Positions 17,630-25,550 of a stretch of 64,000 nt of DNA are shown piece after piece (position 1 is the first letter of the stretch; every line of letters starts with the position of its first letter). The DNA lies in assembly GCA_016287075.1 (NCBI GenBank), contig JAEEVC010000007.1, forward strand, positions 58,734 through 122,733. The letters are read 5' to 3'. Position numbers and translations under genes: made by a program. Under the pieces are notes generated by a model. It made no database searches. It was not told the origin of the DNA and was given only the letters and a program-made list of their open reading frames with translations. The stretch comes from Bacteroidales bacterium (GTDB taxonomy: Bacteria > Bacteroidota > Bacteroidia > Bacteroidales > UBA932).

Positions 17630-18172
17630 TTATGCGTCAAGTACGTAGATGTCCTTGTAGTTGCGGCCGAGTTCGTCGTAGTCCAGACCGAAACCCACAA
17701 TGAAATCGTCCGGGATGTTCTTCGCCACGAAATCGATCGGAATCTCCTTGACATAGCACCCGGGCTTGAGGAGCATCGTGCAGATCCGGATATCGGCTGC
17801 TCCCGCGTCCTTCATCATGTTGTACAGGACCTCGATGGTTCGGCCGGAATCGATGATGTCCTCGACAATCAGGAGGTGTTTGCCGCGGACATCGCCGGAA
17901 ATGGTCATGGTTTCCCTGACTTCGCCGGTCGATGCGGTGCCCGCATACGAGGAAAGCTTCATGGTGATCAGTTCGGTGTCGAAATCGAGCCGCTTCATCA
18001 GTTCGGAGGTGAACATGATCGCCCCGTTGAGCACACAGAGGATGGCCTTGGTCCCTTCGACGCCGCGATAGGCGTCATTGATCTTCCGGGCCACGGCGTC
18101 GATGGCCGATTCGATTTCCCCATAGGGGATGCTCAGCCGGAAAGTTTTGTCGTGCAGTTTGATCTTTTCCAT
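17630..18172 (-). CDS. hpt: Hypoxanthine phosphoribosyltransferase
   Basis: The 180-aa purine-salvage enzyme converts hypoxanthine (and often guanine) with PRPP to IMP/GMP. The PRPP-binding motif LLIVEDIIDSGRT is near residues 99-111. The N-terminal VLNGAIMF and C-terminal VGFGLDYDELGRNY phrases fit the Hpt family. I chose ATG 18172 (MEKIKLHDKTF), dropping the 28-residue extension in the track. A weak -7-like box (TATCTTTT) lies 34 nt upstream. It is followed 11 bp later by adk. Confidence 0.95.
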   Translation of the reverse strand: MEKIKLHDKTFRLSIPYGEIESAIDAVARKINDAYRGVEGTKAILCVLNGAIMFTSELMKRLDFDTELITMKLSSYAGTASTGEVRETMTISGDVRGKHLLIVEDIIDSGRTIEVLYNMMKDAGAADIRICTMLLKPGCYVKEIPIDFVAKNIPDDFIVGFGLDYDELGRNYKDIYVLDA

Positions 18173-18291
18173 GCATTGCAGGTTTTGGATGGACAAATTT
18201 CGGCAAAAAAGATAAATTATCATAGTGAAACCGGAAAAAAACGCGCCTGAAACCAAGGTTCTTCCGGGCGTCCTTCCTACCTTGCGCCGCT

Positions 18292-20013
18292 ATGATGCTG
18301 AAGACGCTGTTCATCGGGTTCCTGCTCGCGGCCCTCGTCCCGGACGAGGGGGTGCTCCGTGCCGTCCTTTTCCTGACGGGCGCAGCGGACGTTGAACAGC
18401 TTGACGAGACGACCCTGGAACGATTTGAGGCGATCGCCGCCCGGCCGATCCGCCTGAACGGCGCTTCCCGGCGGGTGCTCGCTGAAATCCTGACACCGTA
18501 CCAGATTGCTGCCCTGGATGATTACCGCCACCGCTATGGCGATGTGCTTTCCGTGGCTGAACTGGCCCTGGTGGACGGCTTCGGAAAAGAAATGGCGGAA
18601 GCGCTTTCCCCGTTTGTCTCCTTCGCTTCATCGAGGGCGGCCGGACTCCCGGCCGACAGTCTCCGCCTTACCCATTCCGCCGTCCTGCGTGGCGGATTGT
18701 CCGCCGGCCGGACGGCCTGGGGAGGCAAATACCGCCTGTCGGCGGACGACCGCTGCGAGCTTGCCTTTGCCGCCCGAAAGTCCTTTACGGAAAGCCCTGC
18801 AGGAACTGCCTACCTGCATACGCAGTGGCATGAATGGGACTTCGTCCTGGGCGATTTCAATGCCCGGTTCGGGCAGGGAATTGCTCTCTGGAGCGGTTTT
18901 TACCTGTCGCAGGCCGGAGACCTTTCCGCCTTCTGCCGGCGCCCGGGCGGTATCGTGCCGACCTGGTCCTATGCCGGCACCGGCAGCCACCGCGGCTTTG
19001 CCGCGACCTGGCAGCGGGGCCGGGTCCAGCTCTCCGGCTTCGCATCCGCCCCGGGCTTGAAAGAGCGCTGGGAAAAGCGGAAGGGGAGTGTGACGGCGGA
19101 TTTTGCCGCAAATGCCCAGATGTACGGTCTAAAGGGACAGGGGTCCCTGACCTGCTACCATTGCGTGGAAGGACCGTCCCGCCTTTCCATCGACTTCCGG
19201 CACATGCTGGGTCCGGCTGACTTGTTCGGTGAAGCGGCGCTGAACCTTCGAGACGGTACACCGGCGGCGGTCGCCGGAACGCTCTGCCCTTTGGGCGAGT
19301 CCTTTCGGCTGGGCGGCAGGGTGAGCGCGCTTCCGAGCGCCTTCACGGGCAGGAAAAACGGGGAATATGCCATGCTGCTCGGAATGGAATATCTTGATGG
19401 GCAATATGTTGTATTGAAAGGGAAAGAAGGATTTGGCTCGTCCGTCCGGAAGAATGCCCTTTTCTTCTCGGTCGAGGGATCCCTGCTTCCGGTACCCGGC
19501 GTCGAACGCCGACGGCAGTTCCGCGGCCTGCTCCGCTGGCAGCGGCAGCTTTCCCCGGCGTGGGGACTGGATTTCCGCCTGTCCCAGCGCAACCGGAATT
19601 ACGACATGCCGAACCGGACGGACATCCGGCTGGACGCCGCCTGGTCGGATGCCCTGTGGACGGCGAAGGGTCGCCTGAATGCGGTTCTGGGGCGCGGTTT
19701 CGCTTCGCTGGCCTATCTGGAAGCCGGACGTACCGGCCCGCAAGCCTTTTTCTGGCTGCGTGGTACGCTCTTCCGGATTGACGACTGGGACGACCGGATC
19801 TATTGTTATGAACGGGACGCGCCCGGCGCCTTTTCGATACCGGCCTACTATGGCCGCGGCCTTGCGATGTCCCTGTACGGCGGATGGAAAATCCGCTGGC
19901 TGGGCGGAAAATGGAAACTGTATGCCCGTGCATCTGCGCTTGCCTATCCCCTCATGAAAGAAAAAAAGCCCGGCAAAGCCGAGCTGAAACTGCAGGTGGC
20001 AGCGGATTTCTAG
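18292..20013 (+). CDS. Helix-hairpin-helix protein with predicted outer-membrane beta-barrel
   Basis: The 573-aa product has a short signal-like N-terminus (LKTLFIGFLLAALV). Residues ~30-105 form a ComEA-like helix-hairpin-helix region (ARPIRLNGASRRVLAEI, then VLSVAELALVDGFGKEM), a fold that normally binds DNA without sequence preference. From ~120 onward the sequence alternates hydrophobic and polar residues with many aromatic ends (FVLGDFNARFGQGIALWSG), as expected for an outer-membrane barrel. Bacteroidetes carry related HhH-barrel proteins whose function I do not know; DNA uptake is possible but not shown. The stop overlaps the convergent transglycosylase gene by 4 bp. Confidence 0.6.
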   Translation: MMLKTLFIGFLLAALVPDEGVLRAVLFLTGAADVEQLDETTLERFEAIAARPIRLNGASRRVLAEILTPYQIAALDDYRHRYGDVLSVAELALVDGFGKEMAEALSPFVSFASSRAAGLPADSLRLTHSAVLRGGLSAGRTAWGGKYRLSADDRCELAFAARKSFTESPAGTAYLHTQWHEWDFVLGDFNARFGQGIALWSGFYLSQAGDLSAFCRRPGGIVPTWSYAGTGSHRGFAATWQRGRVQLSGFASAPGLKERWEKRKGSVTADFAANAQMYGLKGQGSLTCYHCVEGPSRLSIDFRHMLGPADLFGEAALNLRDGTPAAVAGTLCPLGESFRLGGRVSALPSAFTGRKNGEYAMLLGMEYLDGQYVVLKGKEGFGSSVRKNALFFSVEGSLLPVPGVERRRQFRGLLRWQRQLSPAWGLDFRLSQRNRNYDMPNRTDIRLDAAWSDALWTAKGRLNAVLGRGFASLAYLEAGRTGPQAFFWLRGTLFRIDDWDDRIYCYERDAPGAFSIPAYYGRGLAMSLYGGWKIRWLGGKWKLYARASALAYPLMKEKKPGKAELKLQVAADF

Positions 20014-21662
20014 GCCTTGGGGATCTTCAGTTTCATCCCGGGCCGGATTTCCTCGCCGATGGAGTTGAGTTTCATGATCTGGTTCGTGCTGACCCCGTAT
20101 TTCTTGGCGATCTTGTAGAGGGTATCACCGCTCCGGACCGTATAGACCGTGTAGGAACCCGACGAAGCCGCGGACGCGCTGGAGTTGCCCTTGCTTCCGG
20201 ACGAAGCCGTGCTCACGGTCTTCTGCTTGACCTTCAGGCGCTGACCGGCGCGGATGGTCGTCCCGCGGAGTTTGTTCCAACTCTGCAACTGCTTGACCGT
20301 AACATGGTTCCTGGAAGCGATCTTGCCGAGACTGTCCCCGCTGCGGACGGTATAATACACCCATTCCGTCTTCGTGCCGCCCGAGGAGGATGCGGCGCGG
20401 AATCCGGCCGCCCCGGACTGCTCGACGTCCACCTGCTTGAAGACCTCGTCCGCTTTGTACGCGTAGATCCTGTCCTGCTGGTCGAGGAAATCGCCGCTGT
20501 AGTGGAAGGGGAGGCGGAGGATGTAGTCGCCCTGGTTGCCGGGGATGATGTCCTTGTAATACTGGGGGTTCAGGTCGCGCAGGTCGTCGATCGGGATGCC
20601 GATCACTTCGCTCACCTGGCGGAAATGCAGGTTGCGGTTGACATGGAAGGTGTCGATCCGGCTCGGCAGGAGCGCCGGCGTAGGCTCGATGCCGTATTCC
20701 TTGGCATAGTTGATGGCATACATCGCGCCGACCATGAGCGGGACATAGCCGCGCGTCTCTTTCGGCAGGTACGGATAGATGGACCAGAAATCGCGGCGGC
20801 CGCCGGCCCGCTTGATGGCCTTGTTGACATTGCCGGAGCCGCAGTTGTAGGAGGAGATGGCGAGGCTCCAGTCCCCGAAGATGTTGTAGGCATCGCGGAA
20901 ATACCGCGCCGCGGCGTCAACGGAACGGAACGGGTCGAGGCGCTCATCCACATAGGAGTTGATTTCCAGGCCGTAACTCCGTGCCGTGGCATACATGAAC
21001 TGCCACATCCCCGTTGCCTTGGCCCGGGAGACGGCCCGCGGATTCAGGGCGGATTCGATGATCGCGACGTATTTGAGTTCCAGCGGAAGATTGTAGGCGC
21101 GGAAAGTCTCCTCGAACACGGGCATATAGTAGGCGCACAGGCCCAGGATATCACTCATTTTCCGCGGCATCCGCTCGGAATAGCGGACCATGCAGTTCTT
21201 CACCGTTTCGTTGTAGGGAAGGGTGATGAAGGAGTTCATGCGGCGGAGACGCCCGATGAGGACGCTGTCCGGCACGTCGGTCCGGTAATGGACGCTGTCC
21301 ATATTGAATCCCTCATCTTCATGATTGTCAATGACTTCCCGGTGGAGATACCAGATGCTGAGGAGGCTGTCCGTCACATTGGCGTCGTATTCCTCCGGAT
21401 GGAGGCCGGTGGCCAGGCGGGACTCATCCTCTTCATAAAGGGCTTCCAGCCGGTTCTCCAGGCTGTCCTTGGCGATGCTGTCGAGTTTGGTCAGGAGGAG
21501 TTCCTCCTCCAGGTCCTTGACCCGCTGGCGGAGCAGTTCGTTTTCCCGCTCCAGCCGCTTGCGGTCCTTGATCTTGTGGACGGGCCCCTGGGCGTTTCCT
21601 TCCATGCACAGGGGCAGAAGCAGGGCACACAGTGCCGCGATATGCTTGAAATTCAATCTCAT
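20010..21662 (-). CDS. MltD-like lytic transglycosylase with two LysM domains
   Basis: The 550-aa secreted protein has a signal peptide (MRLNFKHIAALCALLLPLCMEGNAQ) and a charged coiled-coil stretch at ~28-60. An SLT domain at ~185-330 has the catalytic Glu in YVAIIESALNP, plus ATGMWQFMYATARSYGL and ISSYNCGSGNVNKAI. Two C-terminal LysM domains start at YTVRSGDSLGKIA and YTVRSGDTLYKIA and bind peptidoglycan. The enzyme cleaves the glycan strand, producing 1,6-anhydro ends, in wall remodelling. It is downstream of DUF5683, parB and parA on the same strand, with a 6-bp gap, so the four genes may form one operon. Confidence 0.92.
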   Translation of the reverse strand: MRLNFKHIAALCALLLPLCMEGNAQGPVHKIKDRKRLERENELLRQRVKDLEEELLLTKLDSIAKDSLENRLEALYEEDESRLATGLHPEEYDANVTDSLLSIWYLHREVIDNHEDEGFNMDSVHYRTDVPDSVLIGRLRRMNSFITLPYNETVKNCMVRYSERMPRKMSDILGLCAYYMPVFEETFRAYNLPLELKYVAIIESALNPRAVSRAKATGMWQFMYATARSYGLEINSYVDERLDPFRSVDAAARYFRDAYNIFGDWSLAISSYNCGSGNVNKAIKRAGGRRDFWSIYPYLPKETRGYVPLMVGAMYAINYAKEYGIEPTPALLPSRIDTFHVNRNLHFRQVSEVIGIPIDDLRDLNPQYYKDIIPGNQGDYILRLPFHYSGDFLDQQDRIYAYKADEVFKQVDVEQSGAAGFRAASSSGGTKTEWVYYTVRSGDSLGKIASRNHVTVKQLQSWNKLRGTTIRAGQRLKVKQKTVSTASSGSKGNSSASAASSGSYTVYTVRSGDTLYKIAKKYGVSTNQIMKLNSIGEEIRPGMKLKIPKA

Positions 21663-21668
21663 TCCTTT

Positions 21669-22625
21669 CTAAAAACTGAAGCCCATGCGGAGTCCGAGCG
21701 CGGGCGGGCCCGCCGTCCAGGCATACTGCCCGTCCGGCGGCAGGACGGCCGGTTCGACCCGCATCGACAGGTCGTCGGTCACCTGGAAATCCATCATGTA
21801 GGCAAAGACGTTCGCATCGATCACATTCAGCAGGTAGGAGCCCAGCATGGCGACCACCGACCAGTCGCGGTACCGCCGGAACAGATCCCGGTAGTAGAGC
21901 GCGGTCTCGCCGGAGACGGGCCCGGAATAGGAGATCTCCGGATCGGTCGCTTCGTTGTGGATGCGTTTGTATCGTTGGTAGTTGGTGCTGTTCAGCGAAT
22001 AGAAATAGGCCGATGCGGCCATGGCGCCCCAGTAGATGGGGATTTTCCAGTATTCCTTGTTGTAGATCTGGCCCAGGCCGGGCAGGAGGAGGGAATAGAT
22101 GGTGGCGCGGCCGGGATGCTGGGAGGGCTCTCCGCGTTTGTAGTTGATGTTGCCGTCCATCAGCATGCTCCAGTAGGTGAGGCCGGCGCCCACGAAGCCG
22201 ATCGTGCTGTAGGTCTTCAGCCGCGAGTCCACCGTGACGGTCGTGTTCGGGTCGGCTGCAAAGGCCTCCTCGTATGCCGCAAGCGACTTCTTGTACCGGA
22301 TGTTGAAATAGACCCCCGTTCCGACGCCTGCGGCGATCCCGCCGTAAAAGATGGGAAGCTTCCAGTACTGGCGGTTGTGGATCTGCTGCGACCCGATGAA
22401 GACGGTGGAACCGGCGAACAGGGTCCCGATGCGGACGTTCCGCTTGTGGGCCACGCCGCCGAAGAACTCCTCGAAGGAGAACAGCCGGTCGGTGGTGTCC
22501 CGCTGGGTGGTGTCGCTCGGATTCTGGTAATTCTGGGAGAACGCCTCCTCCCGGAACTGTGCCCGGACGGGGAGCGTGACAGCCAGCAGCAGGCAAACCA
22601 GGATGATTCGGAAGCCTCTACGCAT
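21669..22625 (-). CDS. DUF5683 domain-containing protein
   Basis: The 318-aa product has a signal peptide (MRRGFRIILVCLLLAVTLPVRAQ). I chose ATG 22625, one base after the parB stop; the longer track ORF runs into parB. The C-terminal half contains ATIYSLLLPGLGQIYNKEYWKIPIYWG and DANVFAYMMDF, phrases of the Bacteroidetes DUF5683 family, with several hydrophobic segments. It conspicuously sits between parAB and a lytic transglycosylase, as I recall for many Bacteroidetes. No biochemical function is known to me. Confidence 0.82.
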   Translation of the reverse strand: MRRGFRIILVCLLLAVTLPVRAQFREEAFSQNYQNPSDTTQRDTTDRLFSFEEFFGGVAHKRNVRIGTLFAGSTVFIGSQQIHNRQYWKLPIFYGGIAAGVGTGVYFNIRYKKSLAAYEEAFAADPNTTVTVDSRLKTYSTIGFVGAGLTYWSMLMDGNINYKRGEPSQHPGRATIYSLLLPGLGQIYNKEYWKIPIYWGAMAASAYFYSLNSTNYQRYKRIHNEATDPEISYSGPVSGETALYYRDLFRRYRDWSVVAMLGSYLLNVIDANVFAYMMDFQVTDDLSMRVEPAVLPPDGQYAWTAGPPALGLRMGFSF

Positions 22626-22626
22626 G

Positions 22627-23547
22627 CTATCTCCCTTTCTCGTCGAGGGCCTGGAGGAATCCGGCCATCTCGCCGTCGGAATTGAAATGGATGGTGATGG
22701 TGCCCTTGCCGTTCTTGCTCCGGCGGAGGGAGATATTGTCTCCGAAATAGCGACCGATGTGCTCCAGGACGCGGTAATAGACCTCGGGAAGTTCCTGTTC
22801 CTCCGTATGGTGCGGCGTTTCAGAAAGTTTGCGCACCCGGTCTTCCAGCTGGCGGACGGACAGGCCGTGCTTGACGATGGCGTCGCAGAGGGCTTCCTGC
22901 ACGGCCGGGTCCTCAATGCCGAGAAGGACCTTGGCATGGCCGACGCTGACCAGCCCGACTTTCAGGTCGTGCTGGACCTTGGCCGGGAGCCGCAGCAGGC
23001 GGAGCGTATTGGCGACGGACGCGCGTTTCTTCCCGACGCGGTCCGCGAGCTGCTCCTGGGTCAGGTCGCATTCCTCCAGCAGGCGGCGGTAGCTCATCGC
23101 CACTTCGATCGGATCGAGGTTCTCCCGCTGGATGTTTTCGACGATCGCCATCTCCAGCATGCCCTGGTCGTTGGCGTCGCGGATATAGGCGGGGATCATG
23201 TCCATGCCGGCCATCCTGGCGGCACGGTAGCGGCGCTCTCCGCTGATAATCTGGTATTTCCCGTCAGCCTTCCGGCGGACGGTAATGGGCTGCACGAGGC
23301 CGAAACTCCGGATGGAGTCCGCCAGTTCCGCGAGGGCGTCCGGGTCGAATGACATGCGGGGCTGGAACGGGTTGGGTTCGATCCGCTCCACGGGGACGCG
23401 GAGGATGTCGGACGTGTCCTGGCGGACCGCGTCGTTGACGATTTCCTTGTTGATATAGCCGACGGGTTTCCGAAGGTCCCTGATATCGCTGGTGTCGCCG
23501 AGCAGGGCGCCCAGGCCCCGGCCGAGTCCGTGCTGCATCTTTGCCAT
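22627..23547 (-). CDS. parB: Chromosome-partitioning protein ParB
   Basis: The 306-aa CTPase/DNA-binding protein loads at parS sites and recruits ParA and SMC. Landmarks are HGLGRGLGALLG at the N-terminus, VERIEPNPFQPRMSFD, the CTP/arginine motif YQIISGERRYRAARMAG, and the HTH region LTQEQLADRVGKKRASVANTLRLLRLP. It starts 1 nt after the parA stop. I looked for an obvious parS palindrome (GTTNCACGTGNAAC-like) around the locus and saw none. Confidence 0.95.
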   Translation of the reverse strand: MAKMQHGLGRGLGALLGDTSDIRDLRKPVGYINKEIVNDAVRQDTSDILRVPVERIEPNPFQPRMSFDPDALAELADSIRSFGLVQPITVRRKADGKYQIISGERRYRAARMAGMDMIPAYIRDANDQGMLEMAIVENIQRENLDPIEVAMSYRRLLEECDLTQEQLADRVGKKRASVANTLRLLRLPAKVQHDLKVGLVSVGHAKVLLGIEDPAVQEALCDAIVKHGLSVRQLEDRVRKLSETPHHTEEQELPEVYYRVLEHIGRYFGDNISLRRSKNGKGTITIHFNSDGEMAGFLQALDEKGR

Positions 23548-23548
23548 T

Positions 23549-24319
23549 CTAACCGTTGTTTTTGTCGATCACTTCCTTGGCGAGGTTCATGTAGTTGGAG
23601 GTGCCGTTGTTCATCACGTCGTACAGGATGATCGGCTTGCCGTGGGACGGCGCCTCGCTCAGGCGGATGCTCCGCTGGATGATCGTGTTGAAGACCATGT
23701 CCTTGAAATGCTCCCTCAGGTCGGTTGCGACCTGCGAATGGATGCGCGTGCGTCCGTCGAACATCGTGATGACGAAGCCTTCGATGTCCAGGGAGGGGTT
23801 CAGGCCACCCTGGACGATGCGGATCGTCTGGAGCAGCTTGCCCAGGCCCTCGAGCGCGAAGAATTCCGGCTGGACCGGGATCATGACGGAATCCGCGGCC
23901 GTCAGGCTGTTGACCGTGATCAGGCCGAGGGTGGGGGAGCAGTCGATGATGATGTAGTCGTAGTCTTTCCGGATGACGGAGAGGGCCTTGCGGAGCACAG
24001 ATTCCCGCTCGGGAGAATCGAGCAGCTCGATCTCCGCGCCGACGAGGTTGATATGGGAAGGGATCAGGTGCAGGCCCTGGAGCTCCGTCTGGATCAGGGT
24101 GTCCCGGATGTCGATCTTGCCGATCATCACCTCATAGAGGGTCCGCTTCTCGTCGTTGTCCGGAGAGAAATTCAGCCCGGAAGTCGTGTTCGCCTGCGGG
24201 TCCGCATCGATGATGAGGACCTTTTTTTCAAGGACGGCCAGCGAGGCCGCGAGGTTGATGGCCGTCGTGGTCTTGCCCACGCCGCCTTTCTGGTTTGCGA
24301 TTGCTATGACTTTGCCCAT
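23549..24319 (-). CDS. parA: Chromosome-partitioning ATPase ParA/Soj
   Basis: The 256-aa ATPase has the deviant Walker A KGGVGKTTTAINLA at residues 10-23, Walker A' VLIIDADPQANTT, and Walker B DYIIIDCSPTLGL. I chose ATG 24319 (MGKVIAIANQKGG); the track's 101-residue extension covers the divergent Nudix gene. With ParB it segregates the chromosome origin region. A minus -7 box (TATTTTTG) lies 37 nt upstream. Confidence 0.95.
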   Translation of the reverse strand: MGKVIAIANQKGGVGKTTTAINLAASLAVLEKKVLIIDADPQANTTSGLNFSPDNDEKRTLYEVMIGKIDIRDTLIQTELQGLHLIPSHINLVGAEIELLDSPERESVLRKALSVIRKDYDYIIIDCSPTLGLITVNSLTAADSVMIPVQPEFFALEGLGKLLQTIRIVQGGLNPSLDIEGFVITMFDGRTRIHSQVATDLREHFKDMVFNTIIQRSIRLSEAPSHGKPIILYDVMNNGTSNYMNLAKEVIDKNNG

Positions 24320-24356
24320 ACGTCTGTTGCTTGGGTGCGGACTGATTCTTAATCCA

Positions 24357-24364
24357 CAAAAATA
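24357..24364 (-). promoter_or_regulatory. -7 box of parA
   Basis: TATTTTTG is a TAnnTTTG match 37 nt before the parA ATG. It probably drives parA, parB, DUF5683 and the transglycosylase. Confidence 0.55.
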
Positions 24365-24409
24365 GTAAAAAAAATGCAATGCGGCAACTTCCGTGCCGGG
24401 AATTATCCT

Positions 24410-24417
24410 TACATTTG
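24410..24417 (+). promoter_or_regulatory. -7 box of the Nudix-HD gene
   Basis: TACATTTG is a perfect TAnnTTTG match, 23 nt before ATG 24441. Confidence 0.6.
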
Positions 24418-24440
24418 TTGCGGCCAATCGAGAAAGCACC

Positions 24441-25454
24441 ATGGGAAAGAGCATAGAAGTCGTTGCCGCCGTCATCCGCCGGGAGGACAGGATCTTTGCA
24501 ACCGAGCGCGGATATGGCGAATGGAAGGACTGGTGGGAGTTTCCGGGCGGGAAAATGGAGCCCGGGGAAACACCCGAAGCGGCGCTCCGGCGGGAGATCC
24601 GCGAAGAACTCGACGCGGACATCCGGATCGGGCGCCTGCTGCGGACGGTCGAATGGGACTATCCGGCTTTCCACCTGGTCCTCCATTGCTTCCTGTGCAC
24701 CCTCGCCGGCGACAGCCTTGTCCTGAAGGAGCATGAATCCGCCCGCTGGCTGGGCCCCGCCGACCTGTGGAGCGTCAAGTGGCTTCCTGCCGATGAAGGG
24801 CTCCTGCCCCTGCTTTCCGCCGAACTTCTCGGGGTCGAACCAACGCTCGCGGAATATTTAGAGAATCAAGTGATTCCGCAGTATTCCGCCTTTGACAAGG
24901 CGCATCGGGAAGACCACGCGCATGCCGTGATTGTCCGCGCCCTTGCGCTGGCGGCGCATTACCCCGTGGACCGGAACATGGTCTATGCGGCGGCGGCCTG
25001 TCACGATATCGGGCTTTCCGGCGGACGGGAGCGCCATCATCTGGTCTCCGGCGAATGGATCCGGGCGAATCAAGACCTCCGGCGCTGGTTCAGCGAAGAG
25101 CAGATCGCCGTCATCGCCGAAGCGGCGGAGGACCACCGCGCCTCTTCCGGTCATGAACCCCGCTCCCTGTACGGCCGGATCGTCGCGGAAGCCGACCGGC
25201 TCATCGAGCCCGAAGCGATCATCCGCCGGACCATCCAGTACGGCCTTGCCCATTACCCGGAACTGCCGGTGGAAGGCCATTGGCAGCGGACGCTGGACCA
25301 CCTCCATGAGAAGTATGCGGAAGGCGGGTATCTGAAACTCTGGATTCCCGAATCGCCGAATGCCGCGAAATTACGCGAACTCCGCCGCATCATTTCCGAT
25401 ACGGCGGAGCTCAGGCGCTGTTTCGACAGGATCTTCCCCGAAGAGACTAAGTGA
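24441..25454 (+). CDS. Nudix hydrolase fused to an HD phosphohydrolase domain
   Basis: The 337-aa two-domain protein has a MutT-like Nudix domain at ~1-130, with Nudix box GGKMEPGETPEAALRREIREELDADI (G-x5-E-x7-REUxEExGU pattern) and the MutT-like opening VVAAVIRREDRIFATERG. An HD domain lies at ~145-335, with HAHAVIVRALALAAHY, AAACHDIGLSGG, a following RHH, and EAAEDHRASSG. Nudix enzymes hydrolyse nucleoside diphosphates linked to another moiety, for example 8-oxo-dGTP. HD domains are metal phosphohydrolases. The pairing suggests successive steps on a nucleotide or small metabolite, but the substrate is unknown. I chose ATG 24441 by homology. The TGA stop lies inside the hairpin repeat element that follows. 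Confidence 0.85.
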   Translation: MGKSIEVVAAVIRREDRIFATERGYGEWKDWWEFPGGKMEPGETPEAALRREIREELDADIRIGRLLRTVEWDYPAFHLVLHCFLCTLAGDSLVLKEHESARWLGPADLWSVKWLPADEGLLPLLSAELLGVEPTLAEYLENQVIPQYSAFDKAHREDHAHAVIVRALALAAHYPVDRNMVYAAAACHDIGLSGGRERHHLVSGEWIRANQDLRRWFSEEQIAVIAEAAEDHRASSGHEPRSLYGRIVAEADRLIEPEAIIRRTIQYGLAHYPELPVEGHWQRTLDHLHEKYAEGGYLKLWIPESPNAAKLRELRRIISDTAELRRCFDRIFPEETK

Positions 25455-25550
25455 AACAGAAAGAATTAGCTGCATCACCGGTGTCTGCTGCTTCGCAGCC
25501 CTGTCCGGGTAAATGCCACCGGTGATGCAGCTAATTCTTTCACAATTCCT
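25447..25550. repeat. Hairpin element, copy 1 (25-bp perfect inverted arms, 33-bp loop)
   Basis: Perfect 25-bp arms GAAAGAATTAGCTGCATC+ACCGGTG (25459-25483) and its reverse complement (25517-25541) enclose a 33-bp loop starting TCTGCTGCTTCGCAGC. Flanks CTAAGTGAAACAG (left) and ACAATTCCT (right) are shared with copy 2 at 37017. The element fills the convergent gap between the Nudix-HD gene and the cysteate-synthase-like gene and supplies both stop codons. Inside the loop GCTGC-TTC-GCAGC can form a smaller hairpin. It could act as a bidirectional terminator or be a dispersed REP/MITE-like element. Confidence 0.9.

Noticed and set aside
19884-22685. 933-aa plus-strand ORF
   Set aside because: It is antisense to the lytic transglycosylase and DUF5683 genes. 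Its low-complexity Val/Asp/Gly/His composition is typical of shadow frames in GC-rich DNA.
22627-24441. Possible parS sites near parAB
   Set aside because: I looked for GTT-CACGTG-AAC-like palindromes by eye around the locus and found none. They may lie elsewhere; a proper motif scan was not possible.
25447-25550. The hairpin element as a CRISPR repeat or an insertion sequence end
   Set aside because: There is no regular repeat-spacer series, no cas gene, and no transposase or target-site duplication in the window.
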